Below are positions 51,651 through 64,000 of a stretch of 64,000 nt of DNA, piece by piece. Source of the stretch: Leptoclinus maculatus (lineage: Eukaryota > Chordata > Actinopteri > Perciformes > Stichaeidae); contig JAVDOI010000133.1 of NCBI GenBank assembly GCA_032191485.1, positions 321,001 through 385,000 of the forward strand, read 5' to 3'. Made by a program: the position numbers and the translations under genes. Position 1 is the first letter of the stretch; each line of letters begins with the position of its first letter. The notes below the pieces were generated by a model that saw nothing but the letters and a program-made list of their open reading frames with translations, ran no database searches and was not told the origin of the DNA.

Positions 51651-51700
51651 GGCTTCTGGAGGCTTCTGGAGGCTTCTGGAGGCTTCTGGAGGCTTCTGGT
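51651..51700. repeat. 10-bp minisatellite, five copies
   Basis: Five tandem GGCTTCTGGA units; the last ends in T. Confidence 0.95.
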
Positions 51701-52430
51701 TCTCCTCAAATCCCATGAATGCATCTGCAATCCCAGCCTTGTAATGTACATATATTGAATATATATGAATATGTTTATGGGTAGGTGGTGGTACCCACAA
51801 TTGTGCCAGAGCTTACGGTTTTTGGGAATTTCATTTGGCTAGTCTTTTAATCTTACAATGTTAAATGTGCTTTTTATTGCTCTAAGACAACTAAAAGAAT
51901 GAGATAAAACACATCCACAAAGGATATGTACAAGCAAATCCTTGCTCCGGGCTCTTCCAAGAAAGCTTCCTACTCCTCATTTCTTGTGTCTTCTGATAAA
52001 CAAAAACACTGTGATATTAAAAACACAGGGAGCGTCTTCGTCTTGTTAACGCTGCCCACTCTCCGTTCTCTTTACTATTCCCAATGGCCACAGATCAGCC
52101 CAGAGAGGTGACTTCACAGGCCTCGCCGAGGGCCAATTTGGAGTGAGGAGACAAAGATTCATTAATTGGGAGATGAGACGAACTCTGTTTGGCCAGAACT
52201 GCTCTTGTTCTCGCTGCCAGGTCTGTTGGGAGCCTCCAAAAAGCCTGTGAACGAGGCCCCAGTGTCAGCGACAAAACAGTGTGGAATCCATTTTGGATCT
52301 TAATTACCAAAACCTTTGCCGGAGTAAAACATCTCATCTCTTTTTGCAATGGCTGAGGCCAGTCTAAAGCTTATTTGTGGGCAAAAACAGTGATCGAACA
52401 TAAAATCTGCCTTAAGAAGTTGTCTACAAA

Positions 52431-52447
52431 CCCCCCCCCCCCCCCCC
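52431..52447. repeat. poly(C) run, 17 bp
   Basis: Seventeen C followed by ACACACACC. Confidence 0.85.
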
Positions 52448-55400
52448 ACACACACCTCACACCTCACCCATCATCAACCCCCACTACGAAGCCACTTTGA
52501 AACACTCTTTTCCAGCTAGAGTCACACAGAATATTCTCACATTTCACAGAGTGAAAATATTAAATAGAGAATCAAATATCCAAATATAAAACCACCTTCC
52601 ATTATGACACAAATATAAAGCATCAAATTACATTCTACAGTTCTGAACATCAGAGAGAGAAAAAAAGAAGCAAAACAAAACAACAAAGCTATAAAAAGCA
52701 GTCATGGTTATTAACAGTTACTCACTATTAATGCCCACGAGGGTGGATAAACACAACAGGGCTTCCTCTAAAAGACGATGAATTAAAGCTCTTTGTTACA
52801 TTTACAAGATTATGGCAATATTTAACAGCTTAAGAAAAACATTGTGAATTTCAAATTCCCACCACAGAAGGTCATGTTTGTGTGTCCAGTTTAATCAGAT
52901 TACTGTCGTGTTTATCCACCGCGAACTAAAAAATGTAGAAGCACTTGATCAGAAGATGAGAGGAAGTTGGCACTGAGTGGAGAAGCTTACGTTAACAATG
53001 TTAAAGATGCCGTGATTAAAAGACCACTTGAGTCCGGGGATACTCTGGAATTCAAGCCCGACTTCGCTGATATTTTTAAATAAATAACTAGTAAACATTT
53101 ATCATCACCTTCATTTCGGTAATAGTCGTTCTCTGCCTGGAGTGAATAAATACTTATAAATGAATTTAGAAAAATAAATGACATTCTACATACTCATTAT
53201 AGGGAATTCAGCTAATTCCACTTCCCTTTAATTATGTTTACGGTAACCCCATGATCATTTGTCTTCTTATTGATAAACCTGGACTGTGAAGCGATTAAAA
53301 TACAACGCAGCGTCCTGATTAAAATGCAGACGAGCTGCCCTTTTTTTGAGAATAAGAGAAATTAGTTTTGGGCTCAGATCATTCACCTCAGTGTTCCTTA
53401 CAAGCTTGTAAAATGTCACACCGACTGAAGTCAGTATTTAAACATGATCATCTTGATCATCTCAAGTGAGCAGTAGGAATGTGAACATACTTATTGATAT
53501 ATCGCTAACACTCTACTGAGAATGTAATCTCATCAGAGTTTAAAGCAGGGGGTATTATTGGGGATTTTGTTTGTGTTTGTGTCCACAGCAGTAATCCAAA
53601 CAACATGACCTATGAAAAAATATTAAAAAAGCACGCAGCAGAAAACCCTGTTCTCTGACTTTTCAAAGAACTCACCCACACCGGCGTTCCTTTGATTCCC
53701 CATCATGCCCTGCAAGGATACCGCTGTGTTAATAATCACAGCTCAGTTTGGTTTCATTCTCTTCTCAAAAGAAACATGAGTTTAACTAAATATATTTCAC
53801 AAACCATCAATACACAATACTGTAAATTCTGCACCTTGCTCTGTATGCAAAACAAAATGCCCCTTTAAGACACACACAGATCTGCTTAACACGTTATTCC
53901 ACTTTGCCATTATTCCTGAAGCCAAATAAATACATCTACAAACTCCTCTCTTACTTCTAATCAATATAATACACAATACAAACCTTCTCCCCTCTACTAT
54001 ATAATCTACACTGAGCTAGAATCATTTCACTCTATTGGCTGAGGAAACAGCCGCGTATATTTAAGCACACATGCTCTTTACTCGGTTATAAAAAGCAACA
54101 TTCAAATAAGCAGCTTCGGACCAACTTACAAAAATACTGTTGGTGGATTTTAAGACATCTAGCCGTCAGCCCCGGGGACACACGGTTCATTAAACCAGCT
54201 GCAGCAATAGTGGATTCATCCAATAAAGCCAATCTCATATATTCTCTTACCCTCTTTTTTCCATGACGCATTTACCCGTAGGGATGTGTATCGTTAGGAT
54301 TTGATCCATACTGCTCATCGATTTCTTTTAATTAGTGTGCAAAAAGAGAAAAACAAAGAATAGAATGAACATAAATGTGAAAGGATTCACTGCTTGGCTG
54401 CTTGAGCTCAGCCTCAATGTATACAAGAATGTCAATACCCAGCCCTACTCGACACCTCCCAAAGTGTGCGTAAGGCCAACACACAAGCATCTTGTGATTT
54501 ACCAATTTCATTCACACTGTTAAAAAGGTAGGGAAACAATTTGTGATATCTACCAAATTACACCCACAAAGGTGTTCATCATGAGGCATTATTTATAATC
54601 ATGTGAGAGCCTTTGACAGTGGACTGACAAAACAAACTTCTCCCATCCTGCCCTGAAACCCTATTCAACCCTATGTTTTTGTGGCGTTTACACAGTAAAC
54701 ACAGCTCTGTTTTCATGTTTTCAGCATCAAATCAAACAAATAACCGGGCAGGGCAGTGGGAGAGAGGCTGCCCAATCACAGCACAGCCCAGTTGGATTGA
54801 TAAAGCCTCATCAGTCCCTCTCATCAGTACATCACCAATCTGCCTACAGATTCAAATAGCAATCCAAAGCTAAATGATAATGCACCCCGAAGCCAAGGCT
54901 TGTTTAAAATGCAGTTTAGCGCGAGAGGGAAACATGATTACGTATATCTATCTGGCTCCGAACCAGGACTGGTTTAATATTTTCATTCACAAAGTATAAA
55001 ATAAATGACCTTTTTTTGCTCCGATCAGCAGATGAGCATGTCTGGATTAAAAGTATTTTTGAGCGCAGGGATTATCAATCCAATTCTTTAGAGTGCATTT
55101 ACGAAAATAACAGCGTTCTGGGTAGAAATCATCAGATCATCTTCCTGGCGAGCATAAGATTTTACTCACCACGAGCATCGTGTTTTGGCTAGAATATGGA
55201 GGAAAAGAATGTCTTTTGCGGAGCTTTTTTTTGATCCTCGAGGTAAAATGTGGAGCAATGTTATTTGTGCAGAAAAACTAAAAATGTCTTGTCTGCATTA
55301 GCACTGCAGCTCGATTTCTTTCATTTCCATACAGAGACGATTACCACGTCTTTGTCATGGGAAATGTTAGAAAGTTCACCAGGTGTAAAAACCCTCAGAC

Positions 55401-58400
55401 AGCTCAAGAGATTGGATTCAAATTGCGAGAGGACCTGAAATTGTACTTTGTCAAAATGCTACATGACAGATTAATCCTTCTCTCCCTGTGAGTTTATGTG
55501 GAGCTTACAAGTCAATATCTGCTTTATTTCTTTCCACCAAATATATGAGACCAGGATTCTCCGCTACGTCAACCTGCAATGCCATAATGAGCCTGCTGTA
55601 CTCTTGATTATTAAAATGAGATGATGTCCCAGAACTGAGCCCTTAAAGAGAATAAGAGAGCAGTAGATGTGAACACTGAGCCTGTCTTTTTTCTGCAGAG
55701 GTAGCACTCAACTGTCGAGCCTCACCCAGGGGGGGCTGATAACACGCAGCTGAAGTGCTGAAGCAAGCTCCCTGTTACACTCTCAGCATGTTTTTTAACG
55801 TCGTCGGTGACAGCAGCGCACAAAACAACTCCTCCCCGATAACATCTCGGCAATAGCACTGGCTCATTTTCTGACAACAGGTTCAGGGGCTTCCATTATT
55901 AAATTTAGATGAGTAGATGTAGCGGTAATGATGCACAGACAGCACGTTGAGACAGGAACCAATTATGTCAACAATGATGACCAACAGTTCTCGTTGCATG
56001 CTTTTTTCTGTCTACATTTTGACCATCTTAATTAACTGGCGCACAGCTTAAAAAAAACAGCACAAAAAAAAAGAAGTTTGCAACAATTCATGGCACACAC
56101 AAATCATCTCTTTCACTATCTCACAAAGCAGTTATGTCATCGGTGGATTGGACTCCGACTGAACGATCAGAGACTGAACCGGGGATACATTGCTGCAGAA
56201 GAAGTGGGGGGAAAAAAGTGGAACTACAAGCCCAAAGTAAGAAGATAACACTGCAAAAATAGGGAATCGTACCTTCTTTGTTACTAGAAATGACAGAATG
56301 TATCCCTCATTACATAAAGGAAAATGTCAACTTATCCACCTGCCATCTTCTTTGCTGAATTGTTCACCAGAAATGACAGCAGGATGAAAAAGAAAAAACA
56401 ATCTAAAACATTGTTTCAGATGTGCACCTTGTATACGTATGGATAATATTGCTTTAACACTGGAAAATATGGAATATTTATATAGAAAATATCCAAAACA
56501 ATAGAAACAGTTTTACATTTACATTTGTTTACTTTTTTATGAAACCACTTATTTACCCACGAGCTATAAGCTAGACCCTCCCCATCCCCTTTGGCACAAT
56601 AATCATATTAATATTCATTATTATTATATTGTAGAATTACAAGACATTTGAATAGGAATGGTCACTCACACATTCAGAGTAGTAACACAGTTTCTGTAGT
56701 CGTAACACATATTGGTACTGTATGATGTTATAACATAGTTCAAAAACATCGCTTTTTTTCATATTTTTTTTTCACCTTTGTTGATATGTAAATAAATTTA
56801 CTTTCATCTGAAACAAAACAGAACTGTCTTTGCATGCCCTTGTTATTTACAGAATCCCTTTGTCTGCGTTTGTTCTTGCTGGCTACTGTAGAGCAGAGAT
56901 ACTACACTCACAAGGAGAACTCAGACCACGGACTGCATCTGCATCAGTCAGCAGAAAACATGGAGATCAAGATGGACAATAACACACAGGAAACATAATG
57001 AAGTAGTGATTTGTGTTGCAATACCAACAGTCCAATTATCTTAAATCGAGTCAGATTAATCCATGTCTTCGCTGCAGATAACATTCCTAGTATAACATGT
57101 CTAGAAACGACTCTTGTTTGTTCTTTGCTATGCCGAGGGCTTCTCCTCTGTGGAGGGAGCCGTCTCAAGGCCAGGGCCCCGTTTCTCAAAAGCATCTTAG
57201 TGAAGGCATTTCACTTTGTTTTTGGCACATGTAAGTACAATATATTCCATTTAAAGGCAAACATTTTAACCAGAATCTTAAATAGTCTTATATAAATTAG
57301 ATATTTCAGGTTTTGCAAGTCTTGTTCGGTTTACTCATCTGCACATTTATGATTGGAATATTGCATTTGTAATTTGCAATGATATACTACTATTGTTATA
57401 ATACCTTTTAGATAAAATATGATTATCACTCCTAACATTGTTCCAAATCTAGGAAGTCTGACATTTGTGATTGGTCTCGTGAGGCCAGTTCTTACTTTAA
57501 AGCAGCAGATTGACATTTTACTGATTGGCTTTCGTGCTGAGAATGAGACGAGAAGATCGATACCACTCTCATTGTCTGTTCGTTCAGTGTGAACTTCTTT
57601 TGTTGTTCTGCCCATCTTTGTCTGAGAAGAGTGGAGAAGTTCAAAAAGGTCTATTCACCTGTGCAAACAGGTGACCCTGTGATAAACTCTCCCAGCTTGA
57701 ATCCATCAATCTGTGCCCACTAACATGAGAGATGGTGGTAATGCGGATTAATCCCATTCAAAGCACTGTCTTTGATGAAACAGACACTTGTGTCCCGCCG
57801 CCACATTGTACAGAGATGACTGGGATCCAGCTGAGCCTTACATTATGCTTTGTCAAATGTCACACACTAACAATACGCTTTGAGGTCAGACTTCTGCCAA
57901 TAATCCATCTGAACAAGATTTAATGACTAAGATGTTTGAGGAAAAACATGCTCTGGTCTGGTCAATCCCTACTCTCCCTCTTTCTCGAGTCACGGACAGA
58001 GAGGTACAAAAAGGTTTTGGTCCCAACTGCTTCAGGAATCATGTAGAAAATATACATTCAAACTTCTGAAGAAAACTAACTGGAAGAGTAGAAAAAATAC
58101 TGAAATACTGGCAGGATAAAAGAAAGCAGCGAGAGACAGACGGACCGACAAAAAGAAAGCTATGTAGAGGGAACAGATTGTAGAGCTGAACAAATGGAAA
58201 AGGATGCTTTTGTGAGAAAGTTCTTCAGAGTAACATACAGTCTGGTATGTTAACACAATGCACTTTTGTCAGAAGCATGACGGATTTTATCACCAAAGAA
58301 AAATCCAGAACCTCTCTTATATTTACAGTGTTTCCCCTTACATTGTATTTGTCTGTGTGTGCTCACTCCTATGTGTGTGTATGTGTGTGTGTATCAGCAA

Positions 58401-58973
58401 ATATAGATATATATATATATGTGTGTGCCCTTGATAGCCTTTGTTAAGTCCATACAGGCTTAAGGAGTCTTACCTCAACAATACTCTTCAACGTCATGTT
58501 GCCATACATCTCAGTAACTAAGATACAGCAAAAACATACTCACACGCACGCACCAAACACACAAACACACACACACACACAATCTCTAATTAGTTGATAG
58601 CCATGTTACCTTAAGGCCACTACCCAAACCTAAATGACACGTAGCTCTAGACCTCCGAGAATGATTTGTGACTTTACAGACACCAAAACATTGCAAAGTC
58701 ATAGTGACCCCTTTTTGCAGTTCTTCACGCCCCACTTGAGAGAAGCTGCACTAGGATCTCACTGCAAACATGTAAACACAAACACAGCAGACTGTCACAG
58801 CTTGATGTCTTCACCGACCAGCCCTCAACGACTCCTTTGCTTCAGGTTTTTACTCCACGTAGGGACGAATGGATTTCATCTTTCCATCCTCCCGTACTCT
58901 TCACTCATATTCACCGTGTTGTTTTTGAGCGCTCCCCTTCACATCTGCATCTTCTTTACGCGTCATCTCTGCC

Positions 58974-60066
58974 TCACAGTGAGGATGAACTCTGGCTGTA
59001 GTTTCCGAGTGTCAGTCTGCTGTACCTTGGCGAAGGGGGAGAGGGGGGAGGATGGGATGGGACTGGGGGGAGACACAGATCTGTCTCTGAGATAACTGAG
59101 CCACTACTAGATGCCAGGGAGTCGCGGAAAGGCGAGGGCGGAGTCAAAGCAATAAGCTCCTCTTCCAACTCTCCCCTCCTCAGAGGGGAGTTGTTGAGGC
59201 AGGTGATCAGGCCCCCTCGCATGGGGGAGAGAGACGGGGAGGTCTGGGCGTAAGGAGGCGGCAGGGGGTAAGGTGAATGAGGGATCGGGTGAACGAGACA
59301 GCCACTCCGGCCCCCCATGCTGGACTCGACAGGTGGGAGGGGCTGGACGTCGGCGTAGGTTGTGAGGGTCGGGGGCATCTGGACTTCACGGGGCAGCAGG
59401 TACGGGTCGGCGGGGTGAGGAGATGGAGGCGTGTGTTTGTGCGAGTGTGTCGGAGAGGGGTACAGCATCATGCTGTTGAGCTCGCTGATGTTGGCGGTGA
59501 AGCGGTTCACCACGCAGCTGATCTGATCCATCAGTGAACTCTGACCCGGTCCCGGGTGATCGTCCACAATGACCAAACGGCCGTCACTCCCCATGACGAG
59601 AGAGCCGCTGCTGGCAGGACCGCAGCTGCTGCCGCTGCCGCCGCTGCCGCTGCCGCCACTGCAAATGCTGCTCGGGTAGTTTGGAATACCGGTCATCATC
59701 GGGGACCCCTCCCCAACACCCGCCCCTAGCCTCTGGCTGACCGTACTGATCGGCGAGGGCGTCTGCGGCCGGTATGTGATGGAGTAGCGCTCCTCGGCTT
59801 CAGAGAGATCATACAGGGTCTTGTCTGTGCCAGAGTCGGGATGAATGGACAGCGAGGACATGGAGGGAAGGGAGGGCAGAGGGATATGCGGAGGCAGGTC
59901 CCCCCCCCCACAGTAACGCTCCTCCGAAGTTTTGGAGAAGGGCTTGATGACCGCAGTCTGATTGTTCTCCTTCCTCTTGATGTGGAAGGACAGCCGTTGC
60001 CACAGGTGGTTGCCACGTGAGCCGCTGCGCTCTGTCTGCGCCCAAGACACTGATTTACCGTTGGAG
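58974..60066 (-). CDS. grm5: grm5 last exon: C-terminal tail
   Basis: 1093 bp ending TGA at 58974-58976. Besides the conserved blocks it has a Gly/Ser-rich run ([14 protein letters not shown]), Pro-rich segments ([19 protein letters not shown]) and [11 protein letters not shown] near the end. The acceptor is CTCTCCAG. Mammalian mGluR5 has an Ala/Gly-rich stretch in an equivalent variable part. Confidence 0.95.
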
Positions 60067-62941
60067 CTGGAGAGCCGGGAGGAAGTGGAAGGAAAAGAGA
60101 GAAAAGAAAGAGGGGGTTGTTTATAAAGCATGGAGGTGGATTCACCACCTTCAGTTCATTTGTAGTTTATTGATTATTTTGTTTAAACAAACTACATGTC
60201 TGATTAGAGATCATATGAGAAGGTTCACACACGTTTATTCCATTTTCTTCAGTTTAGATACAGCAAAAAGTGAATTTTTTGAGTTGCATCATTGTGTTTA
60301 ACGTTTTGTTTAGGTCCGGGCGTTAGTGTAACAACAGCATGTCTAAATGACAAAAGGAGCATTGAACATTATATTTTAAACATTTCTTACATTTCTCTTG
60401 TCTGGCAACTGAATGTGGGTATTATATGCATATAACAGTAATTACTTTCTTTCAGAGGACTTGTTTTTGTGTCACATCATATGACATCCCAAACATAGAT
60501 GTGGAAATCCTTACTAACTTAATTAAGTTATTTTATTGTCATTAGGAACTTGTAGTTTTTAAATTGTACTTTAATACTTGTTTTCACAATAAATGTAAAT
60601 GTAGTGTGTTGTTCATTATTATTATTCATTATTCTTAATCTAAAATCTAAAGGCACCTGTTAGTAATGAATTAGTATTATGAGTGAAAACACTCAAATTA
60701 AATTTGGATAAAGGTAAAAAATCTCCACTGCAATAAAACCAATCAAGACAAAAACATTGACTTCAGCTGTGGCTGCTCTATTTTAGTCGTAATTTATTAT
60801 CCCACATGAACAATGACGTTTAATAGATACAAACATATTTAATTGGGGCCTTGACTCAACCAAAGATCAATTGAACTACAAAAGGCCTTCAGAGTAATTC
60901 CATTACAGTTAACTTCTCGTCCAGACAATATGTTCTTCATTTGTCTTTGTCAGGTTCTCTCTTCCTCTCTCTGTTTCTCCCTCTATCTTACAATTTTCTC
61001 CACTTTCCTCTGCTTCACATCAGTCACAGCACTGTCCCCTGCCTCCCCCCACTTTCCGTCCTCTCATCCTTTTGTCAGGTTAATTAGTGTGATTAATCTA
61101 TAGTGGAACCTCTGATTAAACCTCACACGACCGTGGCTGGGGGTGAAAAGAACTCAAATCACCCTGGGGACACACACACACACACCCACTCACACACACA
61201 TACATACATCGACTCTGTGATACTCACACACACACACACACACACACACCTACACACACACAGATCCATATGCTGCACATCGACCTTCACCTACACAGTG
61301 CTGTAATCTACTCATTTGATCCCACAGGAAGAGTCTCTGACAGAAGGCTTTGGAGTAACACATGTTGCACCTACTTAAGGAGTGCTTTACTGATCTTATC
61401 ATACATATATCATATCCAGTTCTGAAGCTGATTTTAATGTCTTCATTAGCGCAAACATTTGGTTCAAACATCAGTCAAATATTTCTTCTTTTTATACTTT
61501 TTAACATGTCTTCTTGTCCCCTCCTGGTCTGCTGGTTTCATGTCTGTCTGCGTCTGTTCAGACGACACAATGACAGCATCTCAAAGGCAACAGCTTCCAG
61601 CACTGAACTGAGGAGACGGACAGCCCTGCCAATTACCACCACCCACCGGGGGAGATAGGACCAAAAGAGATGGAGAGGGAAAGAGAGGAATAAAAGGAAC
61701 CAAGATGGAAGCACTCCTGACATTTCTCTTAAGAGCGTGATTGAAATCTTGCTTGCCAAAGCGGGGTGAGCTGGAGTAACGTGCTGACAAACGAACAAAA
61801 TGTGTTCTTGTCTTTTTCCTCCCTTTTCATTCTGGGCAAGTGGCTGTGCGTCACTCCTTTTGTGTCCTTTGATCGGTTCCCTGTCACAGTAGATGGCTTG
61901 TGGATGGCCTTAAGCTGGGTGTGAAAGCTATTATGTCTCTCCTGTCCGCACTATCCCTTTAGCCTTTTCTTCTCTTTCTTTACAATCACTCCTGCTTTTC
62001 ACCTCTCTGTCCATTCCCTCCATCCTCCTCCTGTATTCAGATTTCTCTCTCCCTTTCCTCAGTTCACTTCTCTCCTTCTTTGCCATGTCTCCATTAGGCA
62101 ATTGTCTGCGGTTCATGTTCGGGTCAGAGGACCAGTCAAGCAGACTCAGGGGGAGTTCAGAGAATCAATCTCTCAGAGAGCTCGAAACACACACACCATA
62201 ACAATTCTCAGAGTGGGGCCATTACCGAAATGGTGCTTTGGACTGTAACTGAGAAGGAACCTGGCATTAACCTGGCCAATGAGCCTCTTGTTTACACACA
62301 GACACACACACACACGTACCTGAGTGTCTCTCCAGTAGAGCCTCTGCGTTTCCACAGGTTAACCATACTAGAAGAACGGCTGGCGGCTGAGGACGATTTG
62401 CCGTCGCCTACGTGCATGCGCACCACTGTGCTGGTGGTAAAGGCACTGCGCACATTACGCTCTGGTTTGGCTAGAATGATGTACACCTGTCATGAAATAA
62501 AACATGATATATGTTAGTTAATATTGCAAAGAAGTTCTTCAAAAAAATAAAAACACTTAATTGAATACTGTATAGAAAAAGTAGATACCACTGCATCTGT
62601 TTTGGCAATAAATTGTGTACACAAAACTGTCCTTCGATAAATCTTCATTTTAGAGGAGTTATCAAGGCTGTCATGACTCACCCTATTAATGTAAAACTCT
62701 GATAAAAGACAATTCTCAAATGAAGCAAGCAGCTATTTGTTTCTATTGATTGCAATTCTGCTGTTTGAGCACAAACTTTCTCTTTGAAGCTCCAGAGGAA
62801 TATCTAGCTATTGTAGAAATGTGAGAAAACTCAGACGTGACAGTATTCTAAAGTAGCGTTTTCACTTCAGTGCAAGTAGTGAAAACAAATGAATAATTCT
62901 TTCTTTGTTCTGGGTTGTTAAGAAAACAACTGTAAAATGAA

Positions 62942-62981
<40 letters not shown>

Positions 62982-63229
62982 TCAAATCATTGAATGTTTA
63001 TTGAAAGATGTTTACTGTGGTATTAGCTTCAACCTTACCTTGGGTACGAACATGCAGCACAGCGCCACAGTGGCACTGAGGCTGACACTGAAGCACATGG
63101 TGATAATTTTGTAGTTGGAGCCAAAGTAGATGGGTACGAAGGCCAGCCAGATAATACAGGTGGTGTACATGGTAAAAGCAATGTACTTAGCCTCATTGAA
63201 ATTAGCTGGGACGTTGCGAGTCTTTGAGG

Positions 63230-63293
<64 letters not shown>

Positions 63294-64000
63294 AAGTGTA
63301 AGCACATTTTCCTACATTTCTTTATTGTTTTTAACTCTTTCTGTGGATTTTGCCTTGTATTGGGACAAAACCAAAATAGACAGTGCTACACACTACTAAC
63401 CCGCTGCCTTTCCATTACAGTCATAAATCTGACGCTGACCTCGCCATCATGTGTAAGTGAATTGCATTGTTTTTCTCTGCTGCTGTGTTCATCAACAACG
63501 CTTTCATCTCCATTTAGCATTCTGCTCTCACGCTCTGCAGGAAATGGATGGCTGCAGGCCACCGCTAATCAAACACTGACTTTATAATGTGTTTGGTTCA
63601 ATAGAATTTAATTTACTGTTGTTGGAAGCGGTAGATCACCAAACGCAAACAGCGGGTCAATCATTCCTTTACGTCTGTGTGACTTTACACATAAATAGCA
63701 GCTTGAAGTAAGGCGTGCACGGAAAACATTGGACAGATGTAGTTAGAGCGAATGTTCCTACAAATAACAACGTTTGCCTCCAACATTGTGTGACCTTGAG
63801 GCTGTCGATTTGAAGCACTAACGGATGCTTCTGTGACTTTGTCATTTAAATCATTCAGTCAATACTGTATCACAGAAGAAAGGAAAATGATTTTGAGGTA
63901 GTAATGTACAATAGTTACAAACACTTCAGCTTGTACCTTGAAGGCATAGAAGGTGCAGCTGAGGATGAGCAGTCCATTGTATCCCAATGGAGCAACCACG
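58974..64000 (-). CDS. grm5: Metabotropic glutamate receptor 5 (partial, 3' end; four exons in window)
   Basis: Group I class C GPCR, Gq-coupled, postsynaptic. Exons 63937-64000 (continues beyond the window), 63039-63221, 62320-62486 and 58974-60066 join in frame. They encode TM5 ([21 protein letters not shown]), TM6, TM7 ([19 protein letters not shown]), [16 protein letters not shown], the proximal tail and a 363-residue C-terminal exon. Tail landmarks: [19 protein letters not shown] (calmodulin/PKC region of mGluR5), [22 protein letters not shown], the Homer ligand TPPSPFRD, and the PDZ-binding end SSSSL. SSSSL and TANISELN favour GRM5 over GRM1 (which ends SSTL). The direct ETL-S-SNGKS join is the 5a-type splice; I find no 5b cassette exon in the intron. 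Whether this is teleost grm5a or grm5b cannot be decided here. Confidence 0.96.
60067..62319 (-). other. grm5: Last grm5 intron, no 5b cassette seen
   Basis: 2253-bp intron. In mammals an alternative exon giving mGluR5b lies between the equivalent exons. I searched the minus strand by eye for its conserved translation and found no match with flanking splice sites. A small diverged exon could have been missed. Confidence 0.55.
61168..61262. repeat. Interrupted (CA)n cluster
   Basis: Several CA runs of 12-26 bp separated by CACTCA or TACATACATCG, within the last grm5 intron. Confidence 0.85.
62320..62486 (-). CDS. grm5: grm5 exon: end of TM7 and proximal tail
   Basis: 167 bp, [20 protein letters not shown] through [17 protein letters not shown] plus two bases. 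The acceptor is GACAG and the donor CAG|GTACGT. Confidence 0.95.
62945..62977. repeat. (AT)16 microsatellite in grm5 intron
   Basis: Perfect AT run, about 60 bp downstream of a grm5 donor in sense orientation. Confidence 0.9.
63039..63221 (-). CDS. grm5: grm5 exon: ICL3, TM6 and TM7
   Basis: 61 codons, [16 protein letters not shown] through [10 protein letters not shown], phase 0 at both ends. The acceptor AAAG sits after a 56-bp CT tract and the donor is AAG|GTAAGG. One Gly of mammalian TM7 (ALGCMF) is Cys here. Confidence 0.95.
63235..63290. repeat. (GA)28 array forming a splice-acceptor tract
   Basis: Perfect GA on +, so CT on the grm5 sense strand. It lies 13 bp upstream of the TRNVPANF exon and provides its polypyrimidine tract. 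Confidence 0.95.
63937..64000 (-). CDS. grm5: grm5 exon: TM5 (3' part)
   Basis: 21 codons plus one base at the window edge: [21 protein letters not shown]. The donor is AAG|GTACAA, in the third intracellular loop. Confidence 0.93.

Larger units (their letters stand above)
49561..58973. other. Spacer including probable grm5 3' UTR
   Basis: No coding exon was recognised. The part nearest the grm5 stop should be its 3' UTR on the minus strand (mammalian GRM5 has a multi-kilobase 3' UTR), but I could not fix a poly(A) site. Short CA/TG runs lie around 58371-58430 and 58562-58580. Confidence 0.5.

Noticed and set aside
58634..59095. 153-codon + strand frame overlapping the grm5 stop
   Set aside because: Shadow of the antisense grm5 exon and 3' UTR.
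61330..61400. Minus-strand stretch reading CVTPK as the grm5 5b exon
   Set aside because: Only a five-residue likeness, with an in-frame stop shortly upstream and no matching splice sites.

Overview
The window is nuclear DNA of a ray-finned fish, most likely a percomorph. Its genes are multi-exon vertebrate genes with GT-AG introns. The spacers are full of CA/GT, GA and AT microsatellites, and they hold several interspersed repeats that I recognise from percomorph genomes. No bacterial, plasmid, phage or CRISPR features are present.

Layout. (1) 1-6380: the 3' part of fzd4 on the + strand, from the second half of the Wnt-binding domain to the stop, with a long 3' UTR that carries an old hAT-type MITE. 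(2) 6381-30190: a gene-poor spacer of about 24 kb with a 569-bp uninterrupted CA array, a decayed hAT transposase pseudogene, a possible solo LTR and several dispersed repeats. (3) 30190-37800: rab38, minus strand, three exons, complete. (4) 38437-44350: ctsc (cathepsin C), minus strand, eight coding exons, complete. Upstream lie a CpG-containing region with NRF1-like sites and then a foldback element of about 1.6 kb. (5) 46750-58973: a spacer without recognisable genes; part of it is probably the grm5 3' UTR. (6) 58974-64000: the 3' end of grm5, minus strand, from the fifth transmembrane helix to the PDZ-binding C-terminus. The 5' part lies beyond the window.

The gene set matches the vertebrate neighbourhood FZD4 - (TMEM135) - RAB38 - CTSC - GRM5 (human 11q14), but I find no tmem135 exons and the relative orientation of fzd4 differs. 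The genes are neighbours by descent, not an operon: a Wnt/Norrin receptor, a melanosome/lysosome-related-organelle GTPase, a lysosomal dipeptidyl peptidase and a glutamate receptor.

The most notable observations are extra introns that split regions encoded by single exons in mammals (four in fzd4, one in ctsc, probably two in grm5), the large AT-rich palindromic element upstream of ctsc, a four-tract G-quadruplex motif on the sense strand of the rab38 3' UTR, and an atypical rab38 C-terminus. I see no evidence of a wholly new biological system.
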